Positions 30,316-37,842 of a stretch of DNA of 64,000 nt are shown here, piece by piece (position 1 is the stretch's first letter; each line of letters starts with the position of its first letter). A program made the position numbers and the translations under genes. The notes below the pieces were generated by a model. It did not search any database and was not told where the DNA came from. It was given only the letters and a program-made list of their open reading frames with translations. This stretch comes from Knoellia sp. p5-6-4 (GTDB lineage: Bacteria; Actinomycetota; Actinomycetes; Actinomycetales; Dermatophilaceae), in assembly GCF_029222705.1 (NCBI RefSeq), contig NZ_JARGZF010000002.1, forward strand, positions 62,001-126,000, in the 5' to 3' direction.

Positions 30316-31080
30316 GTGCTCGAGCAGATCACCGCGACCCGTTACGTGACCCCCCTGCGCGAGGGCGGGTCGCTGCCGGGCGTCGTGGAGGCCGACGACT
30401 GCGGCACCTACGTGCTGAAGTTCTGCGGCGCCGGACAGGGCGTCAAGGTGCTGGTCGCCGAGGTCGTCGTCGGCGAGCTGGCCCGACGGCTCGGGCTGCG
30501 CGTGCCGCGCCTCGCGCTCGTCGACCTCCGGGCCCCCATCGCGCGCTACGAGGCCGACGAGGAGGTGCAGGACCTGCTCACCGCCAGCCTCGGCCTCAAC
30601 CTGGGCATCGACTTCCTGCCCGGGTCCTTTGGCTACGACGGCTCCCGTCCGCCATCACCCGAGCAGGCCGCCGACATCGTGTGGCTCGACGCGCTGGTCG
30701 CGAACGTCGACCGGACGTGGGCCAACCCCAACCTCCTGGTCTGGCACGGCGAACCCTGGTGCATCGACCACGGCGCCGCCCTCTACTTCCACCACCAGTG
30801 GCCGAGCCGCGGGCCCGACCCGCAGCGGTTCGCCGCCCAGCCCTACGACGCGAGCAGGCACGTGCTGGCCGACGTCGCCGCGAGCATCCCCGAGGCGCAC
30901 GCGAGGCTGTCGCGCCGGGTGACGGCCACCCTGCTGGACGAGGTGGTGGCCCAGCTTCCCGACGCCTGGCTGGAGGAGGCACCCGGGCTGGACTCCCCCG
31001 GTGCCGTGCGCACGGCATACCCTGAGCACCTGCTCGCCCGCGTGGCCTCGACGGCCTGGCTCCCGGGAGGTGCGCGATGA
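30316..31080 (+). CDS. HipA-family kinase
   Basis: A 254-residue stand-alone kinase of the HipA fold. The ATP-anchoring lysine is in TYVLKFCGAGQG, the catalytic loop is NVDRTWANPNLLVW (Asp and Asn), and the metal aspartate is in CIDHGAALYFHH. HipA proteins of toxin-antitoxin systems phosphorylate glutamyl-tRNA synthetase, but this shorter form has no HipB partner; instead it overlaps the DUF3037 gene by ATGA. Such HipA/DUF3037 pairs occur in many bacteria, with undefined function. The start is GTG 30316, seven bases after a TAGGCT box at 30303-30308. The octamer at 31013 is read as GCA-TAC. Confidence 0.85.
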   Translation: MLEQITATRYVTPLREGGSLPGVVEADDCGTYVLKFCGAGQGVKVLVAEVVVGELARRLGLRVPRLALVDLRAPIARYEADEEVQDLLTASLGLNLGIDFLPGSFGYDGSRPPSPEQAADIVWLDALVANVDRTWANPNLLVWHGEPWCIDHGAALYFHHQWPSRGPDPQRFAAQPYDASRHVLADVAASIPEAHARLSRRVTATLLDEVVAQLPDAWLEEAPGLDSPGAVRTAYPEHLLARVASTAWLPGGAR

Positions 31081-31493
31081 GCACGGTCGGCGCGAAGGGG
31101 ACCTTGCAGGGCTACCAGTACGTCGTGCTCCGCTGCGTGCCCCGCGTCGAGCGCGAGGAGTTCGTCAACGTGGGTGTCGTCCTCTACAGCCAGGCTGCGG
31201 ACTTCCTGGCGGCGCGCTACGAGGTCGACGAGGCGCGCCTGCAGGCGCTCGCGCCCGACCTCGACACCGCCGAGGTGGCCGACGCCCTCGAGACCGTGTG
31301 CCAGGTGTGCCGCGGTGTCAGCGGCGGCGGGCTGCCCGATCTCGGCGGCCTGGGCCGTCGGTTCGGCTGGCTCAACGCGCCCCGGAGCACCGTCGTGCAG
31401 CCGGGACCCGTGCACGGAGGCCTCGCGGCCGACCCCGCCGCCGAGCTCGAGCGGCTCGTCGCACGGCTGGTTGGACCGACCGACCGCGGCTAG
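31077..31493 (+). CDS. DUF3037 family protein
   Basis: A 138-residue protein of the DUF3037 family. The N-terminus has the typical YQYVVLRCVPRVEREEFVN (shared by members that follow HipA kinases) and VGVVLYSQ; the rest is helical. It overlaps the kinase by four bases (ATGA), so the two are made together. It may be an antitoxin, substrate or regulator of the kinase; there is no direct evidence. Its TAG stop forms the first three bases of the TAGGGT box of the following gene. Confidence 0.85.
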   Translation: MSTVGAKGTLQGYQYVVLRCVPRVEREEFVNVGVVLYSQAADFLAARYEVDEARLQALAPDLDTAEVADALETVCQVCRGVSGGGLPDLGGLGRRFGWLNAPRSTVVQPGPVHGGLAADPAAELERLVARLVGPTDRG

Positions 31494-31502
31494 GGTCGCG
31501 CC

Positions 31503-32036
31503 ATGAAGCTCGATCGCCAACAGCCACCCAACCCCTACGACTTCCTGCCGCCGGTGCCGTCGTTCACGGTGACGAGCGACTCCTTCGCCGACGGCGGCGA
31601 GGTGCCGTCCAAGCACGCGGTCGACGGCAGCAACGTCTCGCCGCAGCTGTCCTGGAGGGGAGCCCCCGAGGGCACCCGCGGCTACGCCGTCACGTGCTTC
31701 GACCCCGACGCGCCGACGCCGTCGGGATTCTGGCACTGGACCGTGCTCAACATCCCGGCCGACGTCACCGAGCTGCCGGAGAACGCCGGCGCCGCCGGCG
31801 GCGCGAACCTGCCGGACGGCGCCTTCCAGGTCGTGAACGACTACGGCAAGAAGGCGTTCGGCGGTTGCGCCCCGCCTCCCGGCGACCACCCGCACCGTTA
31901 CTACTTCGTCGTGCACGCGCTCGACACCGACGACCTGGGCATCGACGACTCGGTGACCGCGACCGCCGCGTCGTTCAACACGGTCATGCACACACTCGGA
32001 CGCGCACAGGTGATGGCGCACTACCAGAACGCCTGA
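31503..32036 (+). CDS. YbhB/YbcL (PEBP, Raf-kinase-inhibitor-like) family protein
   Basis: A 177-residue phosphatidylethanolamine-binding-protein fold. The family signatures are present: PQLSWRGAPEGTRGYAVTCFDPDAPTP (split: DPDAPTPSGFWHWTVLNIP) and the HPHRYYFVVHALD segment lining the anion pocket. Bacterial members bind small anionic ligands; the role is unknown. The ATG lies exactly six bases after a TAGGGT box (31491-31496), so it has its own leaderless promoter, although it also follows the HipA/DUF3037 pair closely. A hairpin follows at 32050-32083. Confidence 0.92.
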   Translation: MKLDRQQPPNPYDFLPPVPSFTVTSDSFADGGEVPSKHAVDGSNVSPQLSWRGAPEGTRGYAVTCFDPDAPTPSGFWHWTVLNIPADVTELPENAGAAGGANLPDGAFQVVNDYGKKAFGGCAPPPGDHPHRYYFVVHALDTDDLGIDDSVTATAASFNTVMHTLGRAQVMAHYQNA

Positions 32037-32049
32037 GCTGCGCGGCCGG

Positions 32050-32083
32050 CGGGCGGGGCTGCCGCAGGTCCCCGCCCCGCCCG
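32050..32083 (+). terminator. GC-rich hairpin after the PEBP-family gene
   Basis: CGGGCGGGG (32050-32058) pairs with CCCCGCCCG (32075-32083), and an alternative pairing with 32070-32077 also exists. It starts 14 bases after the stop codon and precedes the operator repeat of the next operon. Confidence 0.65.
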
Positions 32084-32084
32084 T

Positions 32085-32151
32085 GAACCGGTCACGACAT
32101 CAACGGGCTCCCCTGCGCAAATTTGACCGGTTCGCTGGGTAGGGTCCCCGC
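32085..32151 (+). promoter_or_regulatory. Operator and promoter of the sugar-phosphate ABC operon
   Basis: GAACCGGTCA (32085-32094) and TGACCGGTTC (32124-32133) are perfect ten-base inverted copies; each half is itself near-palindromic around ACCGGT. A TAGGGT -10 box (32140-32145) sits exactly six bases before the ATG at 32152, so transcription would be leaderless, and the second half-site lies between the expected -35 and -10 positions, where a repressor would block initiation. No regulator gene is adjacent. Confidence 0.6.
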
Positions 32152-33054
32152 ATGAGCTCTACAACGGTGGGGGCCGAACGCCGCCGCGCGTCCGCGATGG
32201 CCTTCGGGTACCTCGTGCCGGCCCTGCTGGTCTTCGCAGTCTTCGTCTTCTGGCCGCTGGCCAAGTCGATCCTCCTCTCGGTGCAGGGGACGGACATCAT
32301 CGGCAACCCCAGCGGCTTCGTCGGCTTCGTCAACTACACGCGGCTCTTCACGGACCCGGATTTCCTCCAGGTGCTGTGGGTGACCTTCGCGTTCACGGTT
32401 CTGACGGTCTTCCCCAGCATCGCGATCGCCCTGGTGGTCGCCCTGCTGCTGCAGGGTCGGATCCGCGCCGTCCGCTTCTTCCGCACGGCGTTCGCCCTCC
32501 CCTTCGCCTTCTCGGTGGCCACGGCCTCGGTGATCTTCGGGGTGCTCTACAACCCGGCTTCGGGCGTCCTCAACGGCCTGTTGTCCTACGTCGGCGTCGA
32601 CAAGGTCCAGTGGCTCACCGACCCCGACCTCGCGATCTGGTCGGTGGCAGCTGCGACGGTGTGGATGCAGCTCGGCTACAACCTGCTCGTCATCTCCGCC
32701 GGCCTCGGCGCCCTGCCCGAGGACGTGCTCGAGGCCGCGCGGCTCGACGGCGCCTCCGGCCTGCGGCTGCAGCGCTCGATCATCATGCCGCTCATCACGC
32801 CGCAGCTGTTCTTCCTGGTCGTCGTCGGCACGATCCACGCCCTGCAGAGCTTCGGCCAGATCAAGATCCTGACCGTGGGCGGGCCCGAGGGCACGACCAC
32901 GACGCTCGTGTACTCCATCTACGAGCAGGCGTTCGCCAACAACAACTCCAACTACGGCTACGCCTCGGCCCAGGCCATGGTGCTGCTGCTCGTGGTGCTG
33001 GCCATCACCGCCGTCCAGTTCGGCGTGCTCGAGCGAAAGGTGTTCTACCGGTGA
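32152..33054 (+). CDS. Carbohydrate ABC transporter permease (UgpA-like)
   Basis: A 300-residue inner-membrane permease with six predicted helices, of the MalF/UgpA class of sugar and glycerol-phosphate importers. The EAA motif that docks the ATPase is EAARLDGASGLRLQRSIIMP near residue 200-219. Its solute-binding partner two genes downstream has UgpB-like sequence, which suggests glycerol-3-phosphate, its diesters or a similar substrate; family membership alone cannot separate these from oligosaccharides. The stop overlaps the next start (GTGA). Confidence 0.9.
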   Translation: MSSTTVGAERRRASAMAFGYLVPALLVFAVFVFWPLAKSILLSVQGTDIIGNPSGFVGFVNYTRLFTDPDFLQVLWVTFAFTVLTVFPSIAIALVVALLLQGRIRAVRFFRTAFALPFAFSVATASVIFGVLYNPASGVLNGLLSYVGVDKVQWLTDPDLAIWSVAAATVWMQLGYNLLVISAGLGALPEDVLEAARLDGASGLRLQRSIIMPLITPQLFFLVVVGTIHALQSFGQIKILTVGGPEGTTTTLVYSIYEQAFANNNSNYGYASAQAMVLLLVVLAITAVQFGVLERKVFYR

Positions 33055-33890
33055 GGAACCCGCGCACCGCCCGGCCCCGTCGCGGAGGCTGGGGCTCCTA
33101 CCTCGTCCTCGGGCTGCTGTTCGTCGTCGTGCTCTTCCCGGTCTACTACGGGCTGGTGGGCTCGTTCATGGGCGAGCGGGACACCAACTCCTTCCCGCCG
33201 GCGCTGTGGCCGGTCAACGGCCTGCACCCGGAGAACTACAGCGACGCGCTGGGGATCATCCCGCTGGGCAACCAGTACCTCACCAGCGTGCTGCAGACGC
33301 TCGTCATCACCGCCGGCCAGATGGTCACGAGCGCGCTGGCGGCCTACGCCTTCGTCTTCCTGCCGCTGAAGTGGCGGGCGTTCTGGTTCGGCCTGTTCCT
33401 CAGCACGATGATGATCCCCTACGAGTCGATCATCATCCCCAACTACCTGCTCATCTCGCAGTGGGGCCTGAAGGACACGATCGCCGGCCTGACCCTGCCG
33501 TTCCTCGCGACCGGCTTCGGCGCCTTCCTGCTGCGCCAGTCCTTCCTGTCCTTCCCCATGGAGCTGCGCGACGCGGCCCGGGTCGACGGCGCGGGGCACG
33601 TGCGGTTCCTCTTCTCGATCCTGCTCCCCCTGAGCCGTCCGAGCCTCGCAGCCCTCGGCATCTGGTCGGCGCTGTCGGCCTGGAACATGTACTTCTGGCC
33701 GCTGCTGGCCACCGAGGACCCGCGCCACCAGACCATCCAGATCGGCATCAGCCAGCTGCAGACCTCCGACGGGGACTCCCCCGGCATGGTGCTGGCCGGT
33801 GTGATGCTCGCGCTCTTCCCCACCCTGCTGCTCGTCATCTTCGGGCAGCGCTTCATCGTCCGCGGGCTCACCGCGGGTGCCGTCAAGTAG
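33051..33890 (+). CDS. Carbohydrate ABC transporter permease (UgpE-like)
   Basis: A 279-residue second permease of the importer, MalG/UgpE class, with six helices and the EAA motif in LRDAARVDGAGHVRFLF. The GTG start at 33051 overlaps the UgpA-like stop, so translation is coupled. A longer open frame upstream is a shadow of the first permease. There is no gene for an ATP-binding subunit in the operon; actinobacteria commonly share a single MsiK/UgpC-type ATPase among several such importers, and this is the likely arrangement. Confidence 0.9.
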   Translation: MRNPRTARPRRGGWGSYLVLGLLFVVVLFPVYYGLVGSFMGERDTNSFPPALWPVNGLHPENYSDALGIIPLGNQYLTSVLQTLVITAGQMVTSALAAYAFVFLPLKWRAFWFGLFLSTMMIPYESIIIPNYLLISQWGLKDTIAGLTLPFLATGFGAFLLRQSFLSFPMELRDAARVDGAGHVRFLFSILLPLSRPSLAALGIWSALSAWNMYFWPLLATEDPRHQTIQIGISQLQTSDGDSPGMVLAGVMLALFPTLLLVIFGQRFIVRGLTAGAVK

Positions 33891-33908
33891 TTCAAAGGAG
33901 ACCACGAC

Positions 33909-35321
33909 GTGTTCAGCTCAAGCAGGGGGACCGCCCGACCGGCGCGGCTCCGGTATGCCGTGCCGGCGGGCCTCGCCTCGTTGACGCTCCTCCTCGCCGC
34001 CTGCGGCGGCGACAGCGCCGGTGGCGATGCCGCAGGCGCTCCGGAGGCCGGCGCGCTCGACAAGGCCAGCGGTGTCACGACCGTGTCGTTCTGGCACGCC
34101 ATGGACGGCAAGAACGCCGAGGCCCTCACCAAGCTGGTGAACGACTTCAACACCGCCAACAAGGGCAAGATCGAGGTCAAGGCCACCTACGCGGGCAAGT
34201 ACGACGACGCGATCACCAAGTACAAGGCCGCGATCCAGAGCAAGTCGACACCCGACGTCATCCAGATCTACGACATCGGCACGCAGTTCATGATCGACGC
34301 CAAGCAGACCGTGCCCATGCAGTCGTTCATCGACCGCGACAAGGTCAACGTCGGTGACCTGCAGCCCAACATCACCGGCTACTACTCGGTCGGCGGCAAG
34401 CTGCACTCGATGCCGTTCAACACCTCGATGCCGGTCATGTACTACAACAAGACGCTCTTCGAGAAGGCCGGTCTCGACCCCGAGAAGCCGCCGACCAACC
34501 TCGAGGAGATCCGCGCCGCCGCGGAGAAGCTGTCGAAGAAGAGCGGCGGACCGGCCGACTACGGCTTCGGCGCGGCCATCTACGGCTGGCTGCTCGAGCA
34601 GTTCATCGCCACCAGCGGCAGCGAGTACTGCGACCAGGGCAACGGCCGCGACGGCAAGGCGACCAAGGTGCAGTTCGACCAGGGCACGGCCATCGACGTC
34701 GTCACGTGGTGGCAGAAGATGGTCAAGGACGGCCTCGCCGCCAACACCGGCCGCGACACCAAGTCGGCCCAGGCCGCCTTCAAGTCCGGCCAGCTGGCCA
34801 TCAACCTCGAGTCGACCGGCCAGCTCGGCGGCTACAGCGAGGCCGCCAAGCAGGGTGGCTGGGAGCTCGGCGCGGCGAACTACCCGCACGTGAAGGCCGG
34901 CGACACCAGCGGCCCGATCATCGGTGGTGCCTCCCTGTGGATCAACGGCGTCGGGCACAAGGACGCCAACAAGGAAGCCGCCTGGCAGTTCGTGAAGTTC
35001 CTGGCCGAGCCCAAGAGCCAGGCCACCTGGCACACCGACACGGGCTACTTCCCCATCTCCAAGGGCGCCCTCAACGAGCCGATCGACGTCGAGTACCGCA
35101 AGGCCAACCCGCTGTTCGACGTGGCGGTGAAGCAGCTGGAGGGCACCGAGCTGACCAAGGCGACGCAGGGCTGTCTGCTCGGTGTCATGCCGCAGGCGCG
35201 CAAGGCCTCCGAGGACGGCCTGGAGGCCGTGCTCAACGGCGGCGACCCGCAGCAGTCCATGACCAAGGCGGCTCAGGGGCTCGAGGCCCAGATCAAGAGC
35301 TACAACGACTCGGTGAAGTAG
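33909..35321 (+). CDS. Solute-binding lipoprotein (UgpB-like)
   Basis: A 470-residue extracytoplasmic binding lipoprotein. A basic N-terminus and hydrophobic stretch end in the lipobox LLLAACGG (Cys about residue 35). The mature part opens TVSFWHAMDGKNAEALTKLV, close to UgpB; the later IGGASLWINGVGHKD and WHTDTGYFPIS stretches also match the sn-glycerol-3-phosphate/glycerophosphodiester binding group. The start is GTG 33909 with AAAGGAG about ten bases before it. The substrate call is family-based. The octamer at 33953 lies in the signal region (RYAVPAG). Confidence 0.9.
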   Translation: MFSSSRGTARPARLRYAVPAGLASLTLLLAACGGDSAGGDAAGAPEAGALDKASGVTTVSFWHAMDGKNAEALTKLVNDFNTANKGKIEVKATYAGKYDDAITKYKAAIQSKSTPDVIQIYDIGTQFMIDAKQTVPMQSFIDRDKVNVGDLQPNITGYYSVGGKLHSMPFNTSMPVMYYNKTLFEKAGLDPEKPPTNLEEIRAAAEKLSKKSGGPADYGFGAAIYGWLLEQFIATSGSEYCDQGNGRDGKATKVQFDQGTAIDVVTWWQKMVKDGLAANTGRDTKSAQAAFKSGQLAINLESTGQLGGYSEAAKQGGWELGAANYPHVKAGDTSGPIIGGASLWINGVGHKDANKEAAWQFVKFLAEPKSQATWHTDTGYFPISKGALNEPIDVEYRKANPLFDVAVKQLEGTELTKATQGCLLGVMPQARKASEDGLEAVLNGGDPQQSMTKAAQGLEAQIKSYNDSVK

Positions 35322-35349
35322 CCGAGCCACCGACGCGGCAGCGCCCGCG

Positions 35350-36168
35350 TCACCCCCGCTGCGGCGGGCGCAGGGCCCAAGCGGCCACGGCGCCCGCCGC
35401 AGCCACGTTCAGGGAGTCCACTCCCCCGGCCATCGGGATGGTCACGGTCAGGTCGGCCGCCTCGATCGTGTGGTGCGACAGGCCGTCGCCCTCGGTGCCC
35501 AGCACCAGCGCCAGGCGCTCGGGCGGGTCGGCGGCAAGGGCGTCGAGGCTCACCGCGTCGTCGGCGAGGGCAAGGGTCGCCACGGTGAACCCGTTCTCCT
35601 GCAGTGTCGCCACCCCACCCGGCCACGGGTCGATGCGCGTCCACGGCACTTGGAAGACTGTGCCCATGGAGACGCGGATCGCCCTGCGGTACAAAGGGTC
35701 CGCGCACCGCGGTGTCACCAGCACGGCGTCCACGCCGAGCGCCGCGGCCGAACGGAACACCGCCCCCACGTTGGTGTGGTCCACGATGTCCTCGAGCACC
35801 ATCACCCGTCGGGCCCCGCTCACGAGCTCCTCGACCGGGGACAGCGCCGGCCGTTGCACCGATGCCAGCGCGCCCCGATGGAGGTGGAACCCGGTCAGCT
35901 GCTCGATCACCTCGTGCGGACCGACGAAGATGGGGATGCCGTCCTCCTCAGCCGCGCCCACCAGGTCGGCCAGGTCGGTGAGCCACCGCTCGGCCATGAG
36001 GTACGAGCGCGGTCGGTGCCCTGCCGCCAGCGCCCGACGGATCACCTTCTCCGACTCGGCGATGTAGAGACCTCGCTCGGGCTCGGTGCGCCGGCGCAGC
36101 GCCACGTCGGTCAGCGCCACGTAGTCCGCGAGGCGGGGATCGGCGGGGTCGTCGATGTGGATCGGCAC
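35350..36168 (-). CDS. TrmH/SpoU-family RNA 2-prime-O-methyltransferase
   Basis: A 272-residue SPOUT methyltransferase. The C-terminal knot domain holds the three motifs: DIVDHTNVGAVFRSAAALG, LALVLGTEGDGLSHH and IPMAGGVDSLNVAAAGAVAA; an N-terminal substrate-binding domain precedes it (PERGLYIAESEKVIRRAL). Targets are rRNA or tRNA; not known here. The start is uncertain. I choose GTG 36168, because MPIHIDDPADPRLADY is how relatives begin. The frame is open to GTG 36261, and a TAGTAT box nine bases beyond that could make it a leaderless alternative with 31 more residues. It is divergent from padR. Confidence 0.88.
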   Translation of the reverse strand: MPIHIDDPADPRLADYVALTDVALRRRTEPERGLYIAESEKVIRRALAAGHRPRSYLMAERWLTDLADLVGAAEEDGIPIFVGPHEVIEQLTGFHLHRGALASVQRPALSPVEELVSGARRVMVLEDIVDHTNVGAVFRSAAALGVDAVLVTPRCADPLYRRAIRVSMGTVFQVPWTRIDPWPGGVATLQENGFTVATLALADDAVSLDALAADPPERLALVLGTEGDGLSHHTIEAADLTVTIPMAGGVDSLNVAAAGAVAAWALRPPQRG

Positions 36169-36249
36169 GCGCCAATCCTGCCCCAGGCCCGGGACCGGGG
36201 CTTCGGCCGCCCTCCACCAGGGCACCACGTCTGGTGCGGCAAAAGGGGC

Positions 36250-36304
36250 TTGCGCAGTCACTACTCAGCGATACTATGTACTGGTAGTCAGTGACACTGA
36301 GTAG
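36250..36304 (+). promoter_or_regulatory. padR promoter with palindromic -10 and nested operator repeats
   Basis: TTGCGC (36250-36255) and TACTAT (36272-36277) are spaced 16 bases, a good promoter for padR. The reverse strand reads TAGTAT at 36276-36271, so the -10 can serve both directions. Nested repeats follow: CTACTCAG (36261-36268) with CTGAGTAG (36297-36304); ACTA/TAGT at 36273-36288; and the near-perfect palindrome TCAGTGACACTGA (36288-36300). This is the likely autoregulatory PadR operator. Confidence 0.6.
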
Positions 36305-36318
36305 ACGAAGGGTGCTCC

Positions 36319-36648
36319 ATGGGCAAGCAGGAGACGGAGATGCTCAAGGGGACCCTGGAGGGCATCGTCCTGGCGATCCTGTCCGCCCGGCCCGCGCACG
36401 GCTACGAGATCACGGCGTGGCTGCGCGACCAGGGCTTCTCCGACATCGCCGAGGGCACCGTCTACGCGTTGCTCGTCAGGGTCGAGAACCGCGGCCTCGT
36501 CGACGTCGAGAAGGTCCCGTCCGAGAAGGGACCGCCGCGGAAGGTGTACTCGCTCAACGCTCGAGGACGCGAGCACCTCGAAGAGTTCTGGAGGACCTGG
36601 AGCCTTCTCGCAGAACGAATTCACCGGCTCCGCGAAGGAGAGGACTGA
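36319..36648 (+). CDS. PadR-family transcriptional regulator
   Basis: A 109-residue winged-helix repressor of the PadR family: the N-terminal KGTLEGIVLAILSARPAHGYEI and the wing with EGTVYALLVRVENRGLV are diagnostic, and the family's C-terminal dimerisation helix (EHLEEFWRTWSLL) is short. PadR proteins usually repress an adjacent efflux operon and are released by its substrates. Here it is the first gene of a cassette with DUF1048 and an ABC exporter, downstream of nested operator repeats. Confidence 0.92.
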   Translation: MGKQETEMLKGTLEGIVLAILSARPAHGYEITAWLRDQGFSDIAEGTVYALLVRVENRGLVDVEKVPSEKGPPRKVYSLNARGREHLEEFWRTWSLLAERIHRLREGED

Positions 36649-36649
36649 C

Positions 36650-37021
36650 ATGCGAATCCCTGACCTAGCCACCAAGGCGATCGGCGAGAAGCGTCGGTGG
36701 CGGCAGTACAAGGCGCGTGTGGCGCTGCTCCCCCCGAACTACCGCGGCGCGGCGAAGGGGGTCGAGCGCTACCTCATGCACGCCGGCGGGGTGTCTGACG
36801 GCGAGACCGCGATGCGGATGCTCGAGGACCTCGCCGACCTGTTCGAGCAGAGCGTGGCGAACGGCTCGTCCGTTCGCGACGTCGTCGGCGAGGACCCCGT
36901 CGAGTTCGTCGAGGCGTTCATCCGCAACTACGACGAAGGCAGCTGGCTTCGCAGGGAGCGGGACCGGTTGGTCAAGGCCATCGACGACGCCGAGGCGGAA
37001 GAAGGGCAGGGCTCGCGATGA
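36650..37021 (+). CDS. DUF1048 family protein
   Basis: A 123-residue helical protein. It begins with IPDLATKAIGEKRRWRQYKAR and continues with LPPNYRGAAKGVERYLMH and the later FIRNYDEGSWLRRERDRLV, the pattern of DUF1048, which almost always follows a PadR gene. One base separates the PadR stop and this start, and its TGA overlaps the ABC ATPase start (ATGA). Function unknown; its constant partnership with PadR and efflux genes suggests a part in sensing. Confidence 0.85.
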   Translation: MRIPDLATKAIGEKRRWRQYKARVALLPPNYRGAAKGVERYLMHAGGVSDGETAMRMLEDLADLFEQSVANGSSVRDVVGEDPVEFVEAFIRNYDEGSWLRRERDRLVKAIDDAEAEEGQGSR

Positions 37022-37842
37022 CGACGCCCGCGGCAGTTGCACCTGCCATCGGGGTGCAGGGTCTGGAGAAGTCCTTCAAGGAGCTCGAGGTGCTGCGCGG
37101 TGTGGAGTTCGAGGTGGAGCGGGGCAGCATCTTCGCCCTGCTCGGGTCGAACGGGGCGGGCAAGACCACGGTCGTGAGAATCCTGTCCACGCTCCTGCGG
37201 GCCGACGCGGGGACGGCCAGCGTCAACGGCTTCGACGTCGCCACGCAGGCCGCGGACGTGCGGGAGTCCATCAGCCTCACAGGCCAGTTCGCGGCCGTCG
37301 ACGACATCCTCAGCGGGCGGGAGAACCTCGTGCTGGTCGCCCGGTTGCGGCACCTCCAGGACCCGGAGACGATCGCGCACGACCTGCTCGATCGCTTCTC
37401 GCTGAGCGACGCCGCAGCGCGCAAGGTGTCGACCTACTCGGGCGGCATGCGCCGGCGCCTCGACATCGCGATGAGCCTCGTCGGGAACCCGCCGGTCATC
37501 TTCCTCGACGAGCCGACGACCGGGCTCGACCCCCAGGCGCGGGTCGAGGTGTGGCGGACGGTCAGGGAGCTCGCCGAGCGCGGCACGACCGTGCTGCTCA
37601 CGACGCAGTACCTGGACGAGGCCGAACAGCTGGCCGACCGGATCGCGATCCTCCACGGGGGTCGGATCATCGTGAACGGCACCCTCGCCGAACTCAAGCT
37701 GCTGCTCCCACCCGCCACGGTCGAGTACGTCGAGAAGCAGCCGACCCTCGAAGACGTCTTCCTCGCCCTCGTCGGTGACGACGGCAGGGACCGCGACGCC
37801 GTCGCCGCACCGTCAGTACGCAAGACTGAGGAGCAACGATGA
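37018..37842 (+). CDS. ABC transporter ATP-binding protein (DrrA type)
   Basis: A 274-residue ATPase of the DrrA/daunorubicin-export class. Walker A LLGSNGAGKTT is near residue 45, the signature YSGGMRRRLDIAMSLVG near 145, Walker B VIFLDEPTTGLD near 162, and the family's specific C-terminal domain ends the protein. It is coupled to DUF1048 and to the permease (both ATGA overlaps). Together the four genes form a self-regulated multidrug efflux cassette. The drugs are unknown. Confidence 0.93.
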   Translation: MTTPAAVAPAIGVQGLEKSFKELEVLRGVEFEVERGSIFALLGSNGAGKTTVVRILSTLLRADAGTASVNGFDVATQAADVRESISLTGQFAAVDDILSGRENLVLVARLRHLQDPETIAHDLLDRFSLSDAAARKVSTYSGGMRRRLDIAMSLVGNPPVIFLDEPTTGLDPQARVEVWRTVRELAERGTTVLLTTQYLDEAEQLADRIAILHGGRIIVNGTLAELKLLLPPATVEYVEKQPTLEDVFLALVGDDGRDRDAVAAPSVRKTEEQR

